NCBI GenBank assembly: GCA_029204225.1 | Contig: CM055103.1 | Coordinates: forward strand, 42,305,368 to 42,369,367 | DNA from: Diphasiastrum complanatum | Taxonomy: Eukaryota > Streptophyta > Lycopodiopsida > Lycopodiales > Lycopodiaceae | Direction: 5' to 3' | DNA length: 64,000 nt | Part shown: piece by piece, positions 21,557-33,371 of the stretch | Layout: each line of letters begins with the position of its first letter | Position numbering within the stretch: the first letter of the stretch is position 1 | Made by a program: the position numbers and the translations under genes | The notes under the pieces: model-generated | Told to the model about the DNA's origin: nothing | Databases searched by the model: none | What the model saw: the letters and a program-made list of their open reading frames with translations, nothing else

Positions 21557-22336
21557 CTACTTCCCTTTGTTTGCACTTGAAGCTTTGGCATCTTTGAGTG
21601 GACATTTGAAGAAAAGGTGTCCCTTTTCTCCACAGTTGAAGCATCTTCCCTCCTTGCGATAGGTTTGCATTTGTTCTTTGGAAAGGCGTTGAGTCTTTTC
21701 TTTTGGAATTTGAGTTGTGGGAGGTTTCTTCCTTTTGTTCCCGCCTCCATTTCGATGACTATCTTGTAGCTCAATTCTGGTAGCATAGTATATGGCTTGT
21801 TCTAAAGTATCAGCTTGTACTAGATCTAAGCCATATTGTATACGTATATGCAAACCCGAATAGAACTTCTTTTTCTGTTCTTTCTTAGAAATGGAATGCA
21901 AAGTCTGAACTTTCAAAAGCAACTCCCAAAATCTCTTAACATACTCAACTACTTTCTCATTTTGCTTTTGCCTAAAGATGTCCCAAGTAGCTAAAGTATC
22001 TTTCTTATATTCTTTTGGCAAAAAGTGGGCTTTAATTTACTTTTTAAAGCTATGCCATGTGGATGCAGCTTCGTGATTTGATTTTATAGCTGTCCACCAT
22101 AGTGATGCATACTTATCTAGATGTAATGTTGCAAATTGAATCTTGGAATGATTTGAGTATCTACTTTTCTCAAAGAAAGTATCAAGATTTTGAATCCAAG
22201 CAAGCAAACTCTCTTCATTGCTAGTATCTCCATCGAACTTAGAAAACTTGAAAGGTTTATTAATCTTAGCAAACCTCCTTTTCCTAGATCGAGTAGAGGA
22301 AGTCGACTTGGAGGAAACATGAGGTGATGACGACAT
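21557..22336 (-). pseudogene. gypsy-type gag with CCHC knuckle, one in-frame stop
   Basis: About 260 codons on the minus strand in one frame, broken only by TAA at 22037-22039. The first part (SSPHVSSKS..., FSKFDGDTSNEESLLAWIQN, then ASLWWTAIKS) and the second (IFRQKQNEKVVEYVKRFWEL) match the retrotransposon gag capsid pattern seen in Ty3/gypsy-like elements. It ends with a CCHC knuckle, CFNCGEKGHLFFKC. Gag would package element RNA. It is the only gene of element 5 and has no pol continuation before the polypurine tract. Confidence 0.85.
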
Positions 22337-22728
22337 AGATGAAGAGGAGCTTGAAGAGCCTCATGAAGAGCTATCCATCTTTGATTGGAGTTTTTGGAAT
22401 TCACCTGAAATACACAAACTCAAGGCAAAAAGTATGAATAGACTTGTGATTCAGAGAAATGCCATTCTCCAAAAAGAAAGATAGAAGCTCGCATTAACAA
22501 AGTATTGTCTCTAAAATAGAAAGTTGGAGATCCAATTCTCAAGGATCTCCCAAATGGAATCTATTAGCTCTAATATTAAAGAGATCTTGTAAGAAGAAGA
22601 AAATTCGAACGGAAGGAAAATTTTGTCGAAAGTAAACATACAAAGTCCTGTGCATTGGCATTTTTCTCAAGAATGAATACACAAGGCCTTCACATCAATT
22701 TCACAAAGAAAGAAAAATAGTAGGCCTT

Positions 22729-22741
22729 GGCTCTGATACCA
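22729..22741 (-). other. primer binding site of element 5 (initiator Met tRNA)
   Basis: On the minus strand TGGTATCAGAGCC, three bases from the LTR start at 22745. Confidence 0.85.
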
Positions 22742-22744
22742 AAC

Positions 22745-24488
22745 TGTGAACTTGAAGTGAAGGTCTCCTTATTTCTAAAGTCCTGACTTAAACGTTGTGT
22801 CTTAAAAAGAACAAATCAACCAAACACTGTTGAATAAAACCGAAAAGAACTCAAGGCTTAATGAAGTAATTCAACATTCAATCACAAAAGCATTCATTCA
22901 TGAGACTTGCTGAGGGGTCAAGATGGGGACCCCCCCCCCTGAAGGATTTTTCTTTTAAATTATGCAAGATCAAATGGACCAAGGCCAAATACATATATAG
23001 TGCTTTGGGAAGATGGATTCTTGAATCTTTACATCAATCAGATGTTAACAAATTTTTGGATCTTAAAGAATCTCATACAAAGAAAAAGTGGTTTCTTATG
23101 ACATGCAAAAGCTTACTGATCAAGAATGGAGCATGCATAGGCAATTGACATTAGATGGCATGACATGCATGAATCAAATCTGACATGCAAGTTTCAGATA
23201 TGATATGCAAGCTTCAAATCCAACATGCAAAGTCATTAGGCTAGGTATGGTATGACATGCAAGCTCTAGTTTCGACATGCAAGCTTCAAATCATACATGC
23301 AAGTTGCCAAATCAGACATGCAAGCTTCCAATCAAACATGCAAGTTCCAAATCAAACATGCATGACCACTAAGCTATGGATGGTGTGACATGCAAGGCCA
23401 TCAATTTATGGATGGTGTGACATGCATGGCCTTCAGGCTATGGATGGTGTGAAAGTTTTAGAGAGAGAGAGAGAGAGAGAGAAGGGGAGGGAGATAGAGA
23501 TGAAAGAGGTAAGAGAAAGTGAGTGTGTGTGTAAGTGGTTCCAAAATGGTTACAATCCAAGCTTGATAGATCTTCCTCATGCCATAGCTCCAGCTTTCTT
23601 CCAAGCACCTACACACATAGAAGCAAGAATAAGAGACAAAACAAAAATGAATAGGAGATGAATAATGAGGGAGAGGGGCGAGTTACTCCTTTTATAGGGA
23701 ATGTGTAGCCTTGAGAGAATGGTTGAGGTGTCCAAAATAAGTGTGAGAGGTGTAAGGGAGACTCTAGAGAGGGTGAGGTGTATAGATATAAGAGGGTGTT
23801 TATCAACTAGTTAAAGCAAAAGGGGAGGAGTAGGAGGGCACATTTTCCTAGGTGTCTTATGGCTTACAAGCCATGTGGCAAAGTAGGTAATTTACATATT
23901 GATAAGGATGGAAGGTAGGTTGCTTAACAGTTAATGTTAGCCACTTTCAAGTTGAATTTTTCCTAGTTTACAACATTGGGATTCACCCCAAGTGTTTGTC
24001 ATGACATGGGAAAGGCTGATTTTCATCAATTCCTAGGCCCTTTTTTCTAGGGGTTGTCCATCCCCAATCATAGTGGAGTGTGACACAAAGGGTGATCAGG
24101 CCTTTGGTTTCTTCTCCTAATCTTTATAGACTCGATTTGAGCATTCTTTATAGACTTTGGAGAAAGCCTTCTTCAGGTACCATCTTCAAGCTTTAAGAAG
24201 CTTCTTCAGTTCATTCTTCAGGTACTCTTCTTAGTACCTGCACATACCCTTAAGAAAAGGTTAGGAGTCATACCATAAAATGGTTTGCATTAGATTCTAT
24301 TTCTAGAACCTGCACATCAAACTGTTAGCATTGATCTACAGTTTTATTTCTTGTCTTCAGGTAATGATACCTACACGCATATTTCATCAATTAGAGTAAT
24401 AAGCTCTATTATTCCAAAATATGTTTCATACAAAAAGAATGGAAGACTAGATAGCCTTTATTTCTTGGTCAATTTGGTCTATACAATT
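22745..24488 (-). repeat. element 5 5' LTR (end slightly truncated)
   Basis: Colinear with 19594-21370, with several indels: a copy of the 'catggccttcagg' unit and a block near 24013 are missing. It holds the minus-strand TATA at 23689-23697. It ends at the 'ctatacaattttt' string, where the partner continues to ...TTTTACA. Confidence 0.85.
23460..23482 (+). repeat. (AG)n microsatellite in element 5 LTR
   Basis: About 23 bases of AG repeat, the counterpart of 20325-20344. Confidence 0.95.
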
Positions 24489-24489
24489 T

Positions 24490-25095
24490 TTCTCCCCTTT
24501 TCCATGATTTGCCCCATCCTAGAAATCTTGAGCCCATGCCTACTCTCATCAGCCACAAACACACCTTGTAGGCTCTCCATATATCGTAGCTCCCATTGAA
24601 TAGCATAGGATTGAACCAGGTTAGAGAAATCCTCATTAAGACCATTCAACACAATTTGAACAAGCTCTTGAGCATTAGCAATGCATGCCAGTTCCCTATT
24701 GTATACTTTACCCTCAACACATAATTTTGGGCACTCTCTACCTTGTTTTGAAAACTTTGAAGAATTTGGTTTCTCAAAGTGAGAAGTTTTGAAGTATTTT
24801 TGGATTCATAATTGCTTGCAAAGTATCCCATGCCTCCTTGGCCGAGATGCAAGCTCCTATCTCCCTTAGGAGCTCATTAGACACATTCATCTTGATGCAA
24901 TGCAAAGCCATCCTTGATCTCTTCTTGAATCTAATGGCCTCTTGTAGGTTTTGAGGTTTCTCCTCAACCCCACTCACTATGTCAATGAGATCCTGTAGCA
25001 GCAAGATGGATTCCATTCTAACTTTCCTCGTGGAGTAGTTAGATGGAATCAATTTTTCACTTGCTTCCAATAAGTATGCCCCTATTGATGCCATG
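24490..25095 (-). pseudogene. copia gag N-terminal fragment
   Basis: The minus-strand start at 25095 (MASIGAYLLEASEKL) is followed by the copia gag pattern with STRKVRMESILLLQDLIDIV and ALHCIKMNVSNELLREIG. A frameshift near 24800 is followed by more gag to about 24500. The sequence then joins the element 5 LTR. Pol is missing. The family is close to elements 1 and 3 but separate. Confidence 0.85.
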
Positions 25096-25396
25096 ATGAG
25101 CAAGTAATGAGCACAAAGCTCCCACATGTGAAATGACTCTAGAAATGAATATGTGACTTCCAAACAACTAGATTTGAACAATATTCAAAGTACTAGCAAG
25201 ATCCACTGAGCTGTTTATCTCAAACTCTAGAATCATACTACAACATTCTATGTGCTTGGATTTTCTAGAAGAGAGAAAAGGAGAGGCGATTGTTTCCAAA
25301 GCTTTGTGATTTCTTCTTGGATTTCATTTCTTGATTTTCATGAGAGTGCTAAGTGCATTGGAATAGGTTTAAAGAGAAGATCACATCATTGCAACA
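25096..25396. other. two copia leaders head to head
   Basis: About 300 bp between the minus-strand gag start at 25095 and the plus-strand gag start at 25397. The right portion matches the leader before the related gag at 30386 ('gagagtgct...tgcattggaa'). No coding signal. Confidence 0.6.
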
Positions 25397-26190
25397 TGGC
25401 AACCTCAAGTGGCTTCATGTTGGAAGGCAATGACAGGCTTACCTCAACAAATTATTCTACTTGGAAAGTGAGGATGGAATCTTTGCTTGAGATGAATGAT
25501 TTGATTGACATTGTTGTAGGTGTGGAGGAGAGACCGTTGGAACCTTAAGAACAATTGAGGTATGACAAGAGGTCAAAGAAAGCTTTACATGTGATCAAGA
25601 TGAATGTGACTAATGAACTTCTCAAGGAAGTTGGCAACATCTAGTGAGGCTTGGGAATCTTTGAAGAAGGTTTATGAGTCCAAGTCTACATCCAGGGTTA
25701 TAACCCTAAGAAGGTAAATTTTTCAAAGTTTTAAAAAGAAGGATGAAGGTGCTCATGTTTTTGTTTTGAGAGTTAAAGCTTTGAGTGATGAACTAGCATG
25801 CACTGAGTGAAAGCATTAAGGATGTGGAGATTGTTCAAGTTATTCTTAATGGCTTGTTGGATGATCATGCTAATTTGGTGCAAAGTTTTGTTATTTAAAA
25901 GAGGTCTTCATGGAAGGGTTTAGACTCCAAACAATAGGAGGATCTACTTCTACATCTCAAGTTGGAGAGGAGGAAGCTATGTTCTCAAAAGGCAAGTTCA
26001 AGGGAAAAGGCAAAAGCAAATGATCAAAAGGGCAAGGTCAAGGTGATCCTTCTACTTTTTTTGGCAAGAAGAAAGATAGATCCAAGCTAAAATGTTTCTA
26101 TTGTGGAGTCAAAGGACATTTTGCTAGTGATTGCTTCAAGAAGAGAGATCAAAGTGAGAAGCAAACGAATCTAAGCATAATTGGTGCTAT
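25397..26190 (+). pseudogene. copia gag fragment with CCHC knuckle
   Basis: Starts MATSSGFMLEGNDRL at 25397 and follows the gag pattern (STWKVRMESLLEMNDLIDIV). TAA at 25546-25548 and later frameshifts break it. The knuckle CFYCGVKGHFASDC is near 26095-26136. It ends near 26190 before protease. Same family as the gag start at 30386. Confidence 0.85.
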
Positions 26191-26515
26191 AATAGGTCAT
26201 TCTTAGACATATTGAGGTCATTAAAAAGTCAATTTTGGGGTCAACTCAAAGGATTTGACAAGTATTCATCATAGAATGCAATTCTATCTAAGATTGTGTT
26301 CAATTTTGCATGTTTTGGAGAATAGTTTGGAATTATTATTGCAAAGTGATTCAACCTGATCTTGTAGGAATGATTTGAAGAGGCATTTATGTGCATTTGA
26401 TTCCTTTTGACTTAGGTTATGTGAATTTTGTTGGATTTATTTCCTCTACTCTCCTAAATCCTATGTAATCTACCTCCATTCATGTTGTTGTATTTTTACT
26501 CATGTTGTCTCATAC
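26191..26515. other. spacer, nothing recognised
   Basis: AT-rich, no open frame or repeat of note between two copia fragments. Confidence 0.5.
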
Positions 26516-29500
26516 GACAGCTGGGTGGTGATCATCACGACGCATTCGGAGATGACTCTTTCAAGAGTCATTGCAATGTTGTTGCAGAAAGACACGTGGA
26601 GGAATGAAACCTCTAGTTCCTCAACTAATTCTCATGATTTATACACCAACAAGGGCATGAATAAGCAGAAGAAGAAGAAAGGCCCAAAGCAATCACAGCA
26701 AGACCATAAACCAGCAAGCACGAAGAACAATCAAATCCACAGACTAAGAAGAAGCTATTCTGCAAATACTGCAAGAGAAACAACCATGAGATTCAAGACT
26801 GCTGAATACTACAAGCAAAGAACAACAACAAGGGACAGTCGAATCAAGTATCCAATGCAGCTACAAAAGCTCCACAGCCCATTCAAGAAATAGATCATGA
26901 TGCTTTCATGACCAGCCATCAAGGAGCATCCGACGATAGTTCTTGGTTCTTGGATTCTGGTGCCACTTAGCATATGACCAGTCTCATTGGCTGTTTTGAG
27001 TCCTATACACCCTACAGTACCAACAAATACGTTCACCTTGGTGATAATAACACACAAGCTATTAAAGGTGAAGGTAATGTAAGATTAAGCTTTGCAAATG
27101 ATCAATCTAAGCTACTGTCCAAAGTCCTATATGTACCCAATTTATCTACGAATATGCTCTCTATAAGCAGAATCACAGATCTAGGACATAATGTAGAATT
27201 TGAAAGTGATCAATGCAAAGTAGTTGATAGGACAGACAAGATCCTAGCACCTCAGAAAGAGGCATGTATACTTGTATAGATTAAGTCATTGTTTTTTTCC
27301 CTCTAGTCAGGCGCTCAGTACTTCTATTCAGGCAAATAAAAGTTTACTTTGGCATTATAGACTTGGTCATTTGAATCATGCTGCTATACAACATATGTCT
27401 AAATATTCTATTCTTGATCTAGGTTATCCTAATAATAAAGTTAAGTTACCTGTCTGTCAAGACTGTTTAGTTGATAAACAGACTAGGAAACCATTTAGAT
27501 CAAGCCATCAACATACAACTAGAAAATTGTTAGATGTTGTCCATTCAGACATTTGTGGCTCGATGAAAACTCCTTCTCTAAAAGATGAAAAGTACTTCAT
27601 AACTTTTATTGATGAATTTTCCAAAAAGACCATGGTGTATTTTATCTAGAAGAAATCAGAAGCTTTCAATTGCTTCAGAATCTTCAAGGAGCATGCAAAA
27701 AAAGAGACTAGAAAGATGATCAAGGCCCTGAGGTTAGACAATGGTGGAGAGTACATCTCTACTGAATTTAAGGAGTACTGCCAGAGCCAAGGCATCAAGC
27801 ATCAATTCATCACTCCTTCTAGTCCTCAGTCAAATGGCTTAGTTGAGAGGACGAACCGTACTCTGGTTGAATCAGCTAAATGTATGCTAGCCATGCAACA
27901 CTGCCCAAGAGCTTCTAGGCTAAAGCTGTCTCCATTACAACTTACATCCAGAACAGGTGTTCAACCAAGGCCCTCTTAGACAGAACACCCCATGAGGTGT
28001 GGACAGGCTCTAAGCCTTTTTTGAAGAACCTACGAGTGTTTGGATGCATCGCCTATGCGCAGATCTCAAAAGACACGAGGAAAAAATTTGACTTCCAAGG
28101 TCTCAAGACCATCCTGATTGGATATACTTCATCTGATAACACATACAAGCTGTATGATCCCGATACCTAGAAAATCATGTACAGCCGGGATATAGTCTTT
28201 ATCGAGGATCAGTTCATCGACATCAAAGGCAAAGATACTATTCCAAGAGAACCTTCATCACCTGCCATTGACACAACAATCCGAGTTTCAGGCTCAAGCG
28301 TGTCCATCGTCGATCCACTATTTGACAATGAGTCAGACAAAGTTGTTGTTGTTGCCCAGCGACAAGTCCTAGGAGTGGTTCATCAGTCAATTCTTCCCAG
28401 AAGATCAAGCTGAGTGTGCACACAACCCACAAGGTAAACTCTTGAGTCTGCATGTCTCTTGATACAGGAACCGACAATAGTCAAAGAGGCACTTAGCCTA
28501 CCAGACTCTAATCTCTGGAGAGAAGCCATGGACAGAGAGTATTCCTCTCTGATCAAGAACCAGATGTGGTCATTAGTTGAAGCTCCTATTGGTTGCAATA
28601 TCATCGATTGCAAATGGATCTTTAAGATCAAGTACAATGTCAATGGAGCGATTGATCGAAGAAAGGCAAGACTGGTAGCACAAGGATTCACGCAGATTTC
28701 CAATGTTGACTACAGTGAGACTTTCAATCTAGTGGTCAAGCATTCATCAATCTGAGTCCTTCTATCATATGTTGTAGCTGCCAACCTTGAAGTGCATCAA
28801 CTTGATGTGCAAACAGCTTATCTGAGTGGAGTTATACAGGAAGACATCTACATGATCCAGCCCGAAGGATATATTTTGGAAGGTATAAAGAATCATGTTT
28901 GTAAGCCCCATAAGGCACTTTATGACTTGAAACAGTCTGCCAGAGCTTGGTTTTAGAGGATCAACACATTTCTCATTGAACAAGGTTTCTAACCAAGCAC
29001 TACTGATTGCAACATCTATTTCAAGTCGGTGCAACAATCTTTCATTATACCTTATATGTAAATGATACGTTGCTTTACAACAACAATATCAATTTGGTTA
29101 AGGATTCTAAACAGATGATGTTTTCTGAGTTTGACATGACTGAACTAGGTGAAGCTCACTTCTATTTGGGCATTCAAATCCACAGAGACAGAGTGAAACA
29201 ACCGATTAATATCACTAAACAAAGATATATTCACAATGTTCTTGACAGATATAATCTGATGAACTGTAAGTTAGCTCACTCACCGATGGATCTAGGCCTG
29301 CGTTTGTCAAAGGACCAATGTCTCCAGACCAAGCAGGAAGAGGAGCAGATGAGAGAGTATCCTTATCGATCGGTACTTGGATCTCTCATGTATGCAATGG
29401 TCTATACAAGACCCGATATCTCTTTTGCAGTAAGCTCACTCAGCCAATATATGACTAATCTTGGCATTACCCATTGGAAGACTCTCATAAGAGTCATGAG

Positions 29501-29721
29501 GTACGTTCGAGCTACCATGGACCAGTGCATCTGCTATGAAGTCAACAATGACAATCTCCATCAGCTCAATGGATACTCTGATGCAAGCTGGGGAGGAGAT
29601 GTAGACAATCGTAAGCCCACATCTGGATTTACATTCTTCTTCAACGATGGTCCTATCTCATGGAATAGTCGTAAGCAAATTTCTATCGCTCTTTCATCTA
29701 CAAAAGTAGAATACATAGCTC
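26516..29721 (+). pseudogene. copia pol, 5' truncated and mutated (relative of H)
   Basis: Begins inside gag (VVIITTHSEMTLSRVIAML, as in H at 50890). Then come protease SSWFLDSGAT (26935-26970, followed by a stop), the integrase zinc region (LLWHYRLGHLN) and the integrase core (HSDICGSM, RLDNGGEY, NGLVERTNRT). RT is in pieces, with KWIFKIKYNVNGAIDRRKARLVAQGF at 28612. The RT active site reads YVND instead of YVDD, near 29057. RNase H is at 29570-29720 (GYSDASWGGD). At least five stops or frameshifts. No LTR of its own was found. Confidence 0.9.
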
Positions 29722-30060
29722 AACTCTTATCTCAAATCACTTGGATTTTATCTAAGTGAATATGATCCTTTTATGTATTATAAGTTTGTAGATAACTTTG
29801 TAATTATACTTCTCATCTATGTAGATGATATCATTCTTTGTGGAAACAATGACAAGTTAGTTGAAAAAACTAAGCATGCACTTGGTACTGAGTTTAAGAT
29901 GCGGGACTTAGGAGTTCTTCACTTTATTCTAGGCCTTGAAATAGATTTTTGGAAAGGTCATGCATTTATAAGCCAAAGTAGATATGCACTTTCCATGCTC
30001 AGGAAATTCCATATGGAAAACTGTAAAGCTATGGATAGGTCTTATTGCATTCTACAAGAT
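29722..30060 (+). pseudogene. copia RT fragment of another family
   Basis: At about 29722 the preceding RNase H sequence turns into a second RT (SEYDPFMYYKF, then LLIYVDDIILCGNNDKL and LGVLHFILGLEID), running to about 30042. It keeps an intact YVDD at 29819-29830. It is a chimeric junction between two copia remnants. Confidence 0.85.
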
Positions 30061-30592
30061 AGTATATCAACGTTTTAGCAATTGCATGTAGATTCTTGAA
30101 GATTCAATTTTTTGTGATTTTGTCAAGACCTAATTTTGAAGTTCCTAGACTTTAATAGAGTGTGTTTTCAATCTTAGAAAATGACAAGATTCATTAGATT
30201 GTTGGTAGATCATAGGTTGATCAAGAATTCTTCATTCTACTTGTTGGATTTGCTAGGTTTTGTGCAAGAAAGAGATTTGAGAAGTTTCATATATTTGTAA
30301 TTTCTTCTTGAGTTCATTTGTTGACATTCAAGAGAGTGCTTTGTGCATTGGAACAGGTTGAAAGAAAGAACCAAATCATTGCAACATGACAACCTCAAGT
30401 GGCTATATGTTGGAAGGCAATGGTAGGCTTACCTCAATCAACTATTCTACTTGGAAGGTGAGAATGGAGTCCTTATTGGAATGAATGAGTTGATGGAGAT
30501 TGTTGCAGGTGTGGAGGAGATGCCTCCCAAGATCAGTTGAGATATGATAAGAGAGCTAATAGAGCTCTATACATGATTACGATGAATGTTAT
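30061..30592 (+). pseudogene. copia leader and gag start, interrupted by element 4
   Basis: Leader 30061-30385, then gag start at 30386 (MTTSSGYMLEGNGRL), 5' part of the same family as 25397. A 1-base shift near 30480 and a stop break it. The coding DNA is cut at 30592 by element 4 and resumes at 34800 (ttaccaatgg) for about 65 bases before similarity ends. Confidence 0.82.
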
Positions 30593-31413
30593 TGCTAGCA
30601 ACTATGCTAACACAGAGAAAGTAAAAAAGAAAGAAATAAAACTCCGTGGCATGTGTTTTGTAAGACCACGTATGAGTATCTGTCAATAAACTTCAGCCAT
30701 GGAAAGCGTTTTGTAAGTCCATGAGTAGAAGCTTAAATAATAATAAAAAAGCTTAAACTTAGATTTAGAACTTAGACTTAGGAAACTTAAGATTAAAAAT
30801 ATTTTATCTTAAGTTTTTTAAGGTTAAGAAATTTGAAGTTCTAAATCCTAAGTTAGAAGTTCTAGAAAGGCATAAACAGATTAGTCCCATAAGTTAGTAG
30901 ATACTTATGGAAGACCCTCCTTGCCATAAAAGGAGAGGTATTTGCATTGTAAATGACACTTTTGAGATTAAGCTATCTTGCTCTCTATTTTGGAGAATTA
31001 TCATTCTATTTCATTTGTGTTCCCTTTGGAAAGGTGCATAGCTTGAGGGAAGGTGCTCGGGCCTCCTCTTGCCTCCTTTTCATCAGTTTTATTGTGGCAT
31101 GTTCATTATTGCTTATTTGCTTAGTATTTGTCGCAATCTCATTTTATTACCCTTTGGGTGTTAATCTAGGATTTAGTCTAATCACCTTGCTAGTTGGGTA
31201 AGCCTTTTTAAGGTTTTGTATTTTGTCATCTCAGTTAATTTCATTTCTGTTTCGGGCACTAGTTGGGTAAGCCTTAGTGCTTCATCATTGTTTTACTTTC
31301 GTATTTCCGTTGAAGTTTGTTGTAGAAACTTAAAAAGTGGACAAATCTCTACATCCCTATACTACACCCGTAAGTAGATCTAGCCACCGTAGGAACTAGA
31401 AATACTTCCAACA
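30593..31413 (+). repeat. element 4 5' LTR
   Basis: 821 bp, TGCTAGCAAC to ACTTCCAACA. It contains an AT-rich inverted repeat (about 30760-30860), a TATA-like CATAAAAGG (30925-30933) and two 'ctagttgggtaagcc' direct repeats near 31191 and 31259. Confidence 0.88.
30763..30857. repeat. imperfect palindrome inside element 4 LTR
   Basis: An 11-bp perfect inverted repeat, AAACTTAAGAT (30783-30793) and ATCTTAAGTTT (30806-30816), flanks a loop that can itself pair. Outer arms 'cttagatttagaactta' and 'aagttctaaatcctaag' extend the pairing to about 95 nt. The same structure is in the 3' LTR at about 34150-34245. Confidence 0.75.
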
Positions 31414-31414
31414 T

Positions 31415-31428
31415 TGGCGCCGTTGCCG
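31415..31428 (+). other. primer binding site of element 4 (tRNA-Asp type)
   Basis: TGGCGCCGTTGCCG, one base after the LTR, is complementary to the 3' end of plant tRNA-Asp (...CGGCAACGGCGCCA). This differs from the initiator-Met site used by the other elements in the window. Confidence 0.8.
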
Positions 31429-32297
31429 CTTTTTAAGTATTTTCTACCTAGCTTCTTCTCCTTTTTCTTTTTGTTTTTTTTACTTCCGTGTTGTATGTTT
31501 GCTTGTGTGCTTGTCTCTATCTACCAACAAATAGCACACGTCATCTCTCCAGGTCCTACATGAGCTGCGGAGCAACTTCTTCAATCAGGGGGAAGCAACA
31601 AAAGAGTCAACTTGGGCATTTTCTTCAAAAGAAGTGACCCAAGTGACCTTTTTCACAACCAAAACGGTATATCAAAATTCGCCAGCCTGTCTGCAGCCTT
31701 AACAGACCCTGATCTTTCATTTTATCACCTCCACAAATTTTGACAACGACCAGATTTTGAGAAAACAGCCTGATATACTGTCAAAATCCCTTATTTCTCA
31801 CCCAAATCTTTGTACTAGAATTTGCCGGCTTTACTAAGGCTAGATCTCATTAAGATCAGTCCTCCAGCAGCTCCGCAAATTCTATCTAAGAGATTTTGCC
31901 CGTTTACTATCAGAACATCACATTTTTTTCCATATTTTCTATCTGCCAGTCAAACCTCTCTGTTAGAATTCGCCATCTAGCCTAAGAATTTGTTCTTAAA
32001 GAGTCGCGAACTCTGAAACTCCAATTTTTTTCTAGAAAATTTAAAAAAATCACTGTTCTGACATTCAAAACTCCTTTTCAGAATTTGCGAGTATTACAGT
32101 TAGATTTATCTGTCTTTCCACAATTTCTCAGCCTGTCCACAAAGTCTATTACAATCAGAAAGATCAATTTTTGCCCTACAATATTCGTTCTGCAAGCAAA
32201 CTGCCCTTTTACCAAGTACAGTACTGTCTTGCTCATCTATATTCTGCATCATGTCTCGTGACTGTGCTGAATCTTCTAATCCGACTTCTCCACGACT
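31429..32297 (+). other. element 4 leader with degenerate 'agaattygcc' motifs
   Basis: No open gag frame until about 32298. Motifs of the form 'agaattcgcc' or 'agaatttgcc' recur at roughly 60-130 base spacing from 31674 to 32095. They may be remnants of a tandem leader repeat. Confidence 0.5.
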
Positions 32298-32914
32298 AGA
32301 ACAAAGAATCCACGTATCAATGCACCAAAGTACGATGGCGAATCTGACCCAGTCCAATTTCTCCAAGACTTTGATAATGCATGTCATTTTTATGGAGATA
32401 CCTCTGAAACTGAAAAGCTTTGCCTATTTCCCATGATACTCTATGGCACTGCCAAGGAGTGGTACTTGAATCTCGAAGATCCTGATCTTGCTTCTTGGAC
32501 CACTCTCAATGATGCTCTCATCAAGCGTTTCAAACCATTGATACCCTCAAAGCCGAAAAGGATGAGGCTATAGCAGATTCACATGTAGCACGTTTCGCTA
32601 TGAAGGAACAGTTGGAAATGGTGGACTTCAACGACTTCGCACCACCAGCTATTCGTGAGGAAACTGCCATTCCAGTGGTGGCCTATCAAACGCTAGCCCA
32701 AAAGCTGAAAGCCATGACAGAGGGACACTCAAAATTACAACAATCATACATTGCTTCTGTCGAGGCCCTAAACCAGCACATAGCCACCTTGGAAGAATGC
32801 TTAAAGGCTGCTGCCCAGTCTATCCCGTCGGTTCATGCAGAGCACGCCCAATTCCATGATTCGGGGCACCACTTTGATGGACCAGATGGTGGAGATGGAG
32901 CAAGATTCCAATAG
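32298..32914 (+). pseudogene. element 4 gag with coiled-coil tail
   Basis: Retrotransposon gag capsid pattern in the frame from about 32298: NAPKYDGESDPVQFLQDF, then GTAKEWYLNLEDPD and ALIKRFKPL, to about 32540. After a frame change near 32545, a helical, probably coiled-coil stretch follows (LAQKLKAMTEGHSKLQQS, ALNQHIATLEECLKAA) to a stop at 32912. No CCHC knuckle is seen. The start codon is uncertain because an upstream ATG (32251) lies in another frame. Gag would form particles; the product is probably broken by shifts. Confidence 0.75.
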
Positions 32915-33371
32915 CCTTCTCCTGCAACTCAAGGCCATGCATTTCAAGGCCAACCCTTGGGGAAAGGAGCTCAAACACCAACCAATCCATCGGGCTCTAG
33001 GGGTACCAGCTCCGAACATTATCTTTTCCCTTCCACTACTTCTAACCCTCTCGACACCACTAACCCCACCTTCATTCCACGACAATTTTCTCCTGAGTCA
33101 CAAAGAATTGCAGAAGCTAACCCCTCGCCTCCTCTCTCTCTCTCCTGAGCCCGATCCACAAACTGAACACGAGACTGTCTCTGAAGCACCAACCATCCGA
33201 CACAAAATCATGCCCACAGAACCAAACAAGGAGTTGTGCGCCTCTACAAAAGAGCGAGGTGGCTACATACTACCAGATTTGGACCAGTGTCAGACACATA
33301 AAGCAACAGTCAAACTCCTGGATCCACAACCTCTCTAGCATCATCTGCTCTTTCTGCAAAGTAAGACCTCA

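Larger units (their letters stand above)
19594..24488 (-). mobile_element. element 5: gag-only LTR retrotransposon
   Basis: LTR-like repeats 19594-21370 (1777 bp, TG...CA) and 22745-about 24488 enclose only 1374 bp. The interior has an initiator-Met primer site, a polypurine tract (minus-strand GGAGGGG, 21371-21377) and a single gag gene with one stop. There is no protease, integrase or RT. This matches terminal-repeat retrotransposons with only gag, which need enzymes from other elements. The right LTR stops two or three bases short of its expected end and passes straight into copia gag sequence, with no target duplication, so one end was lost or recombined. Confidence 0.85.
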
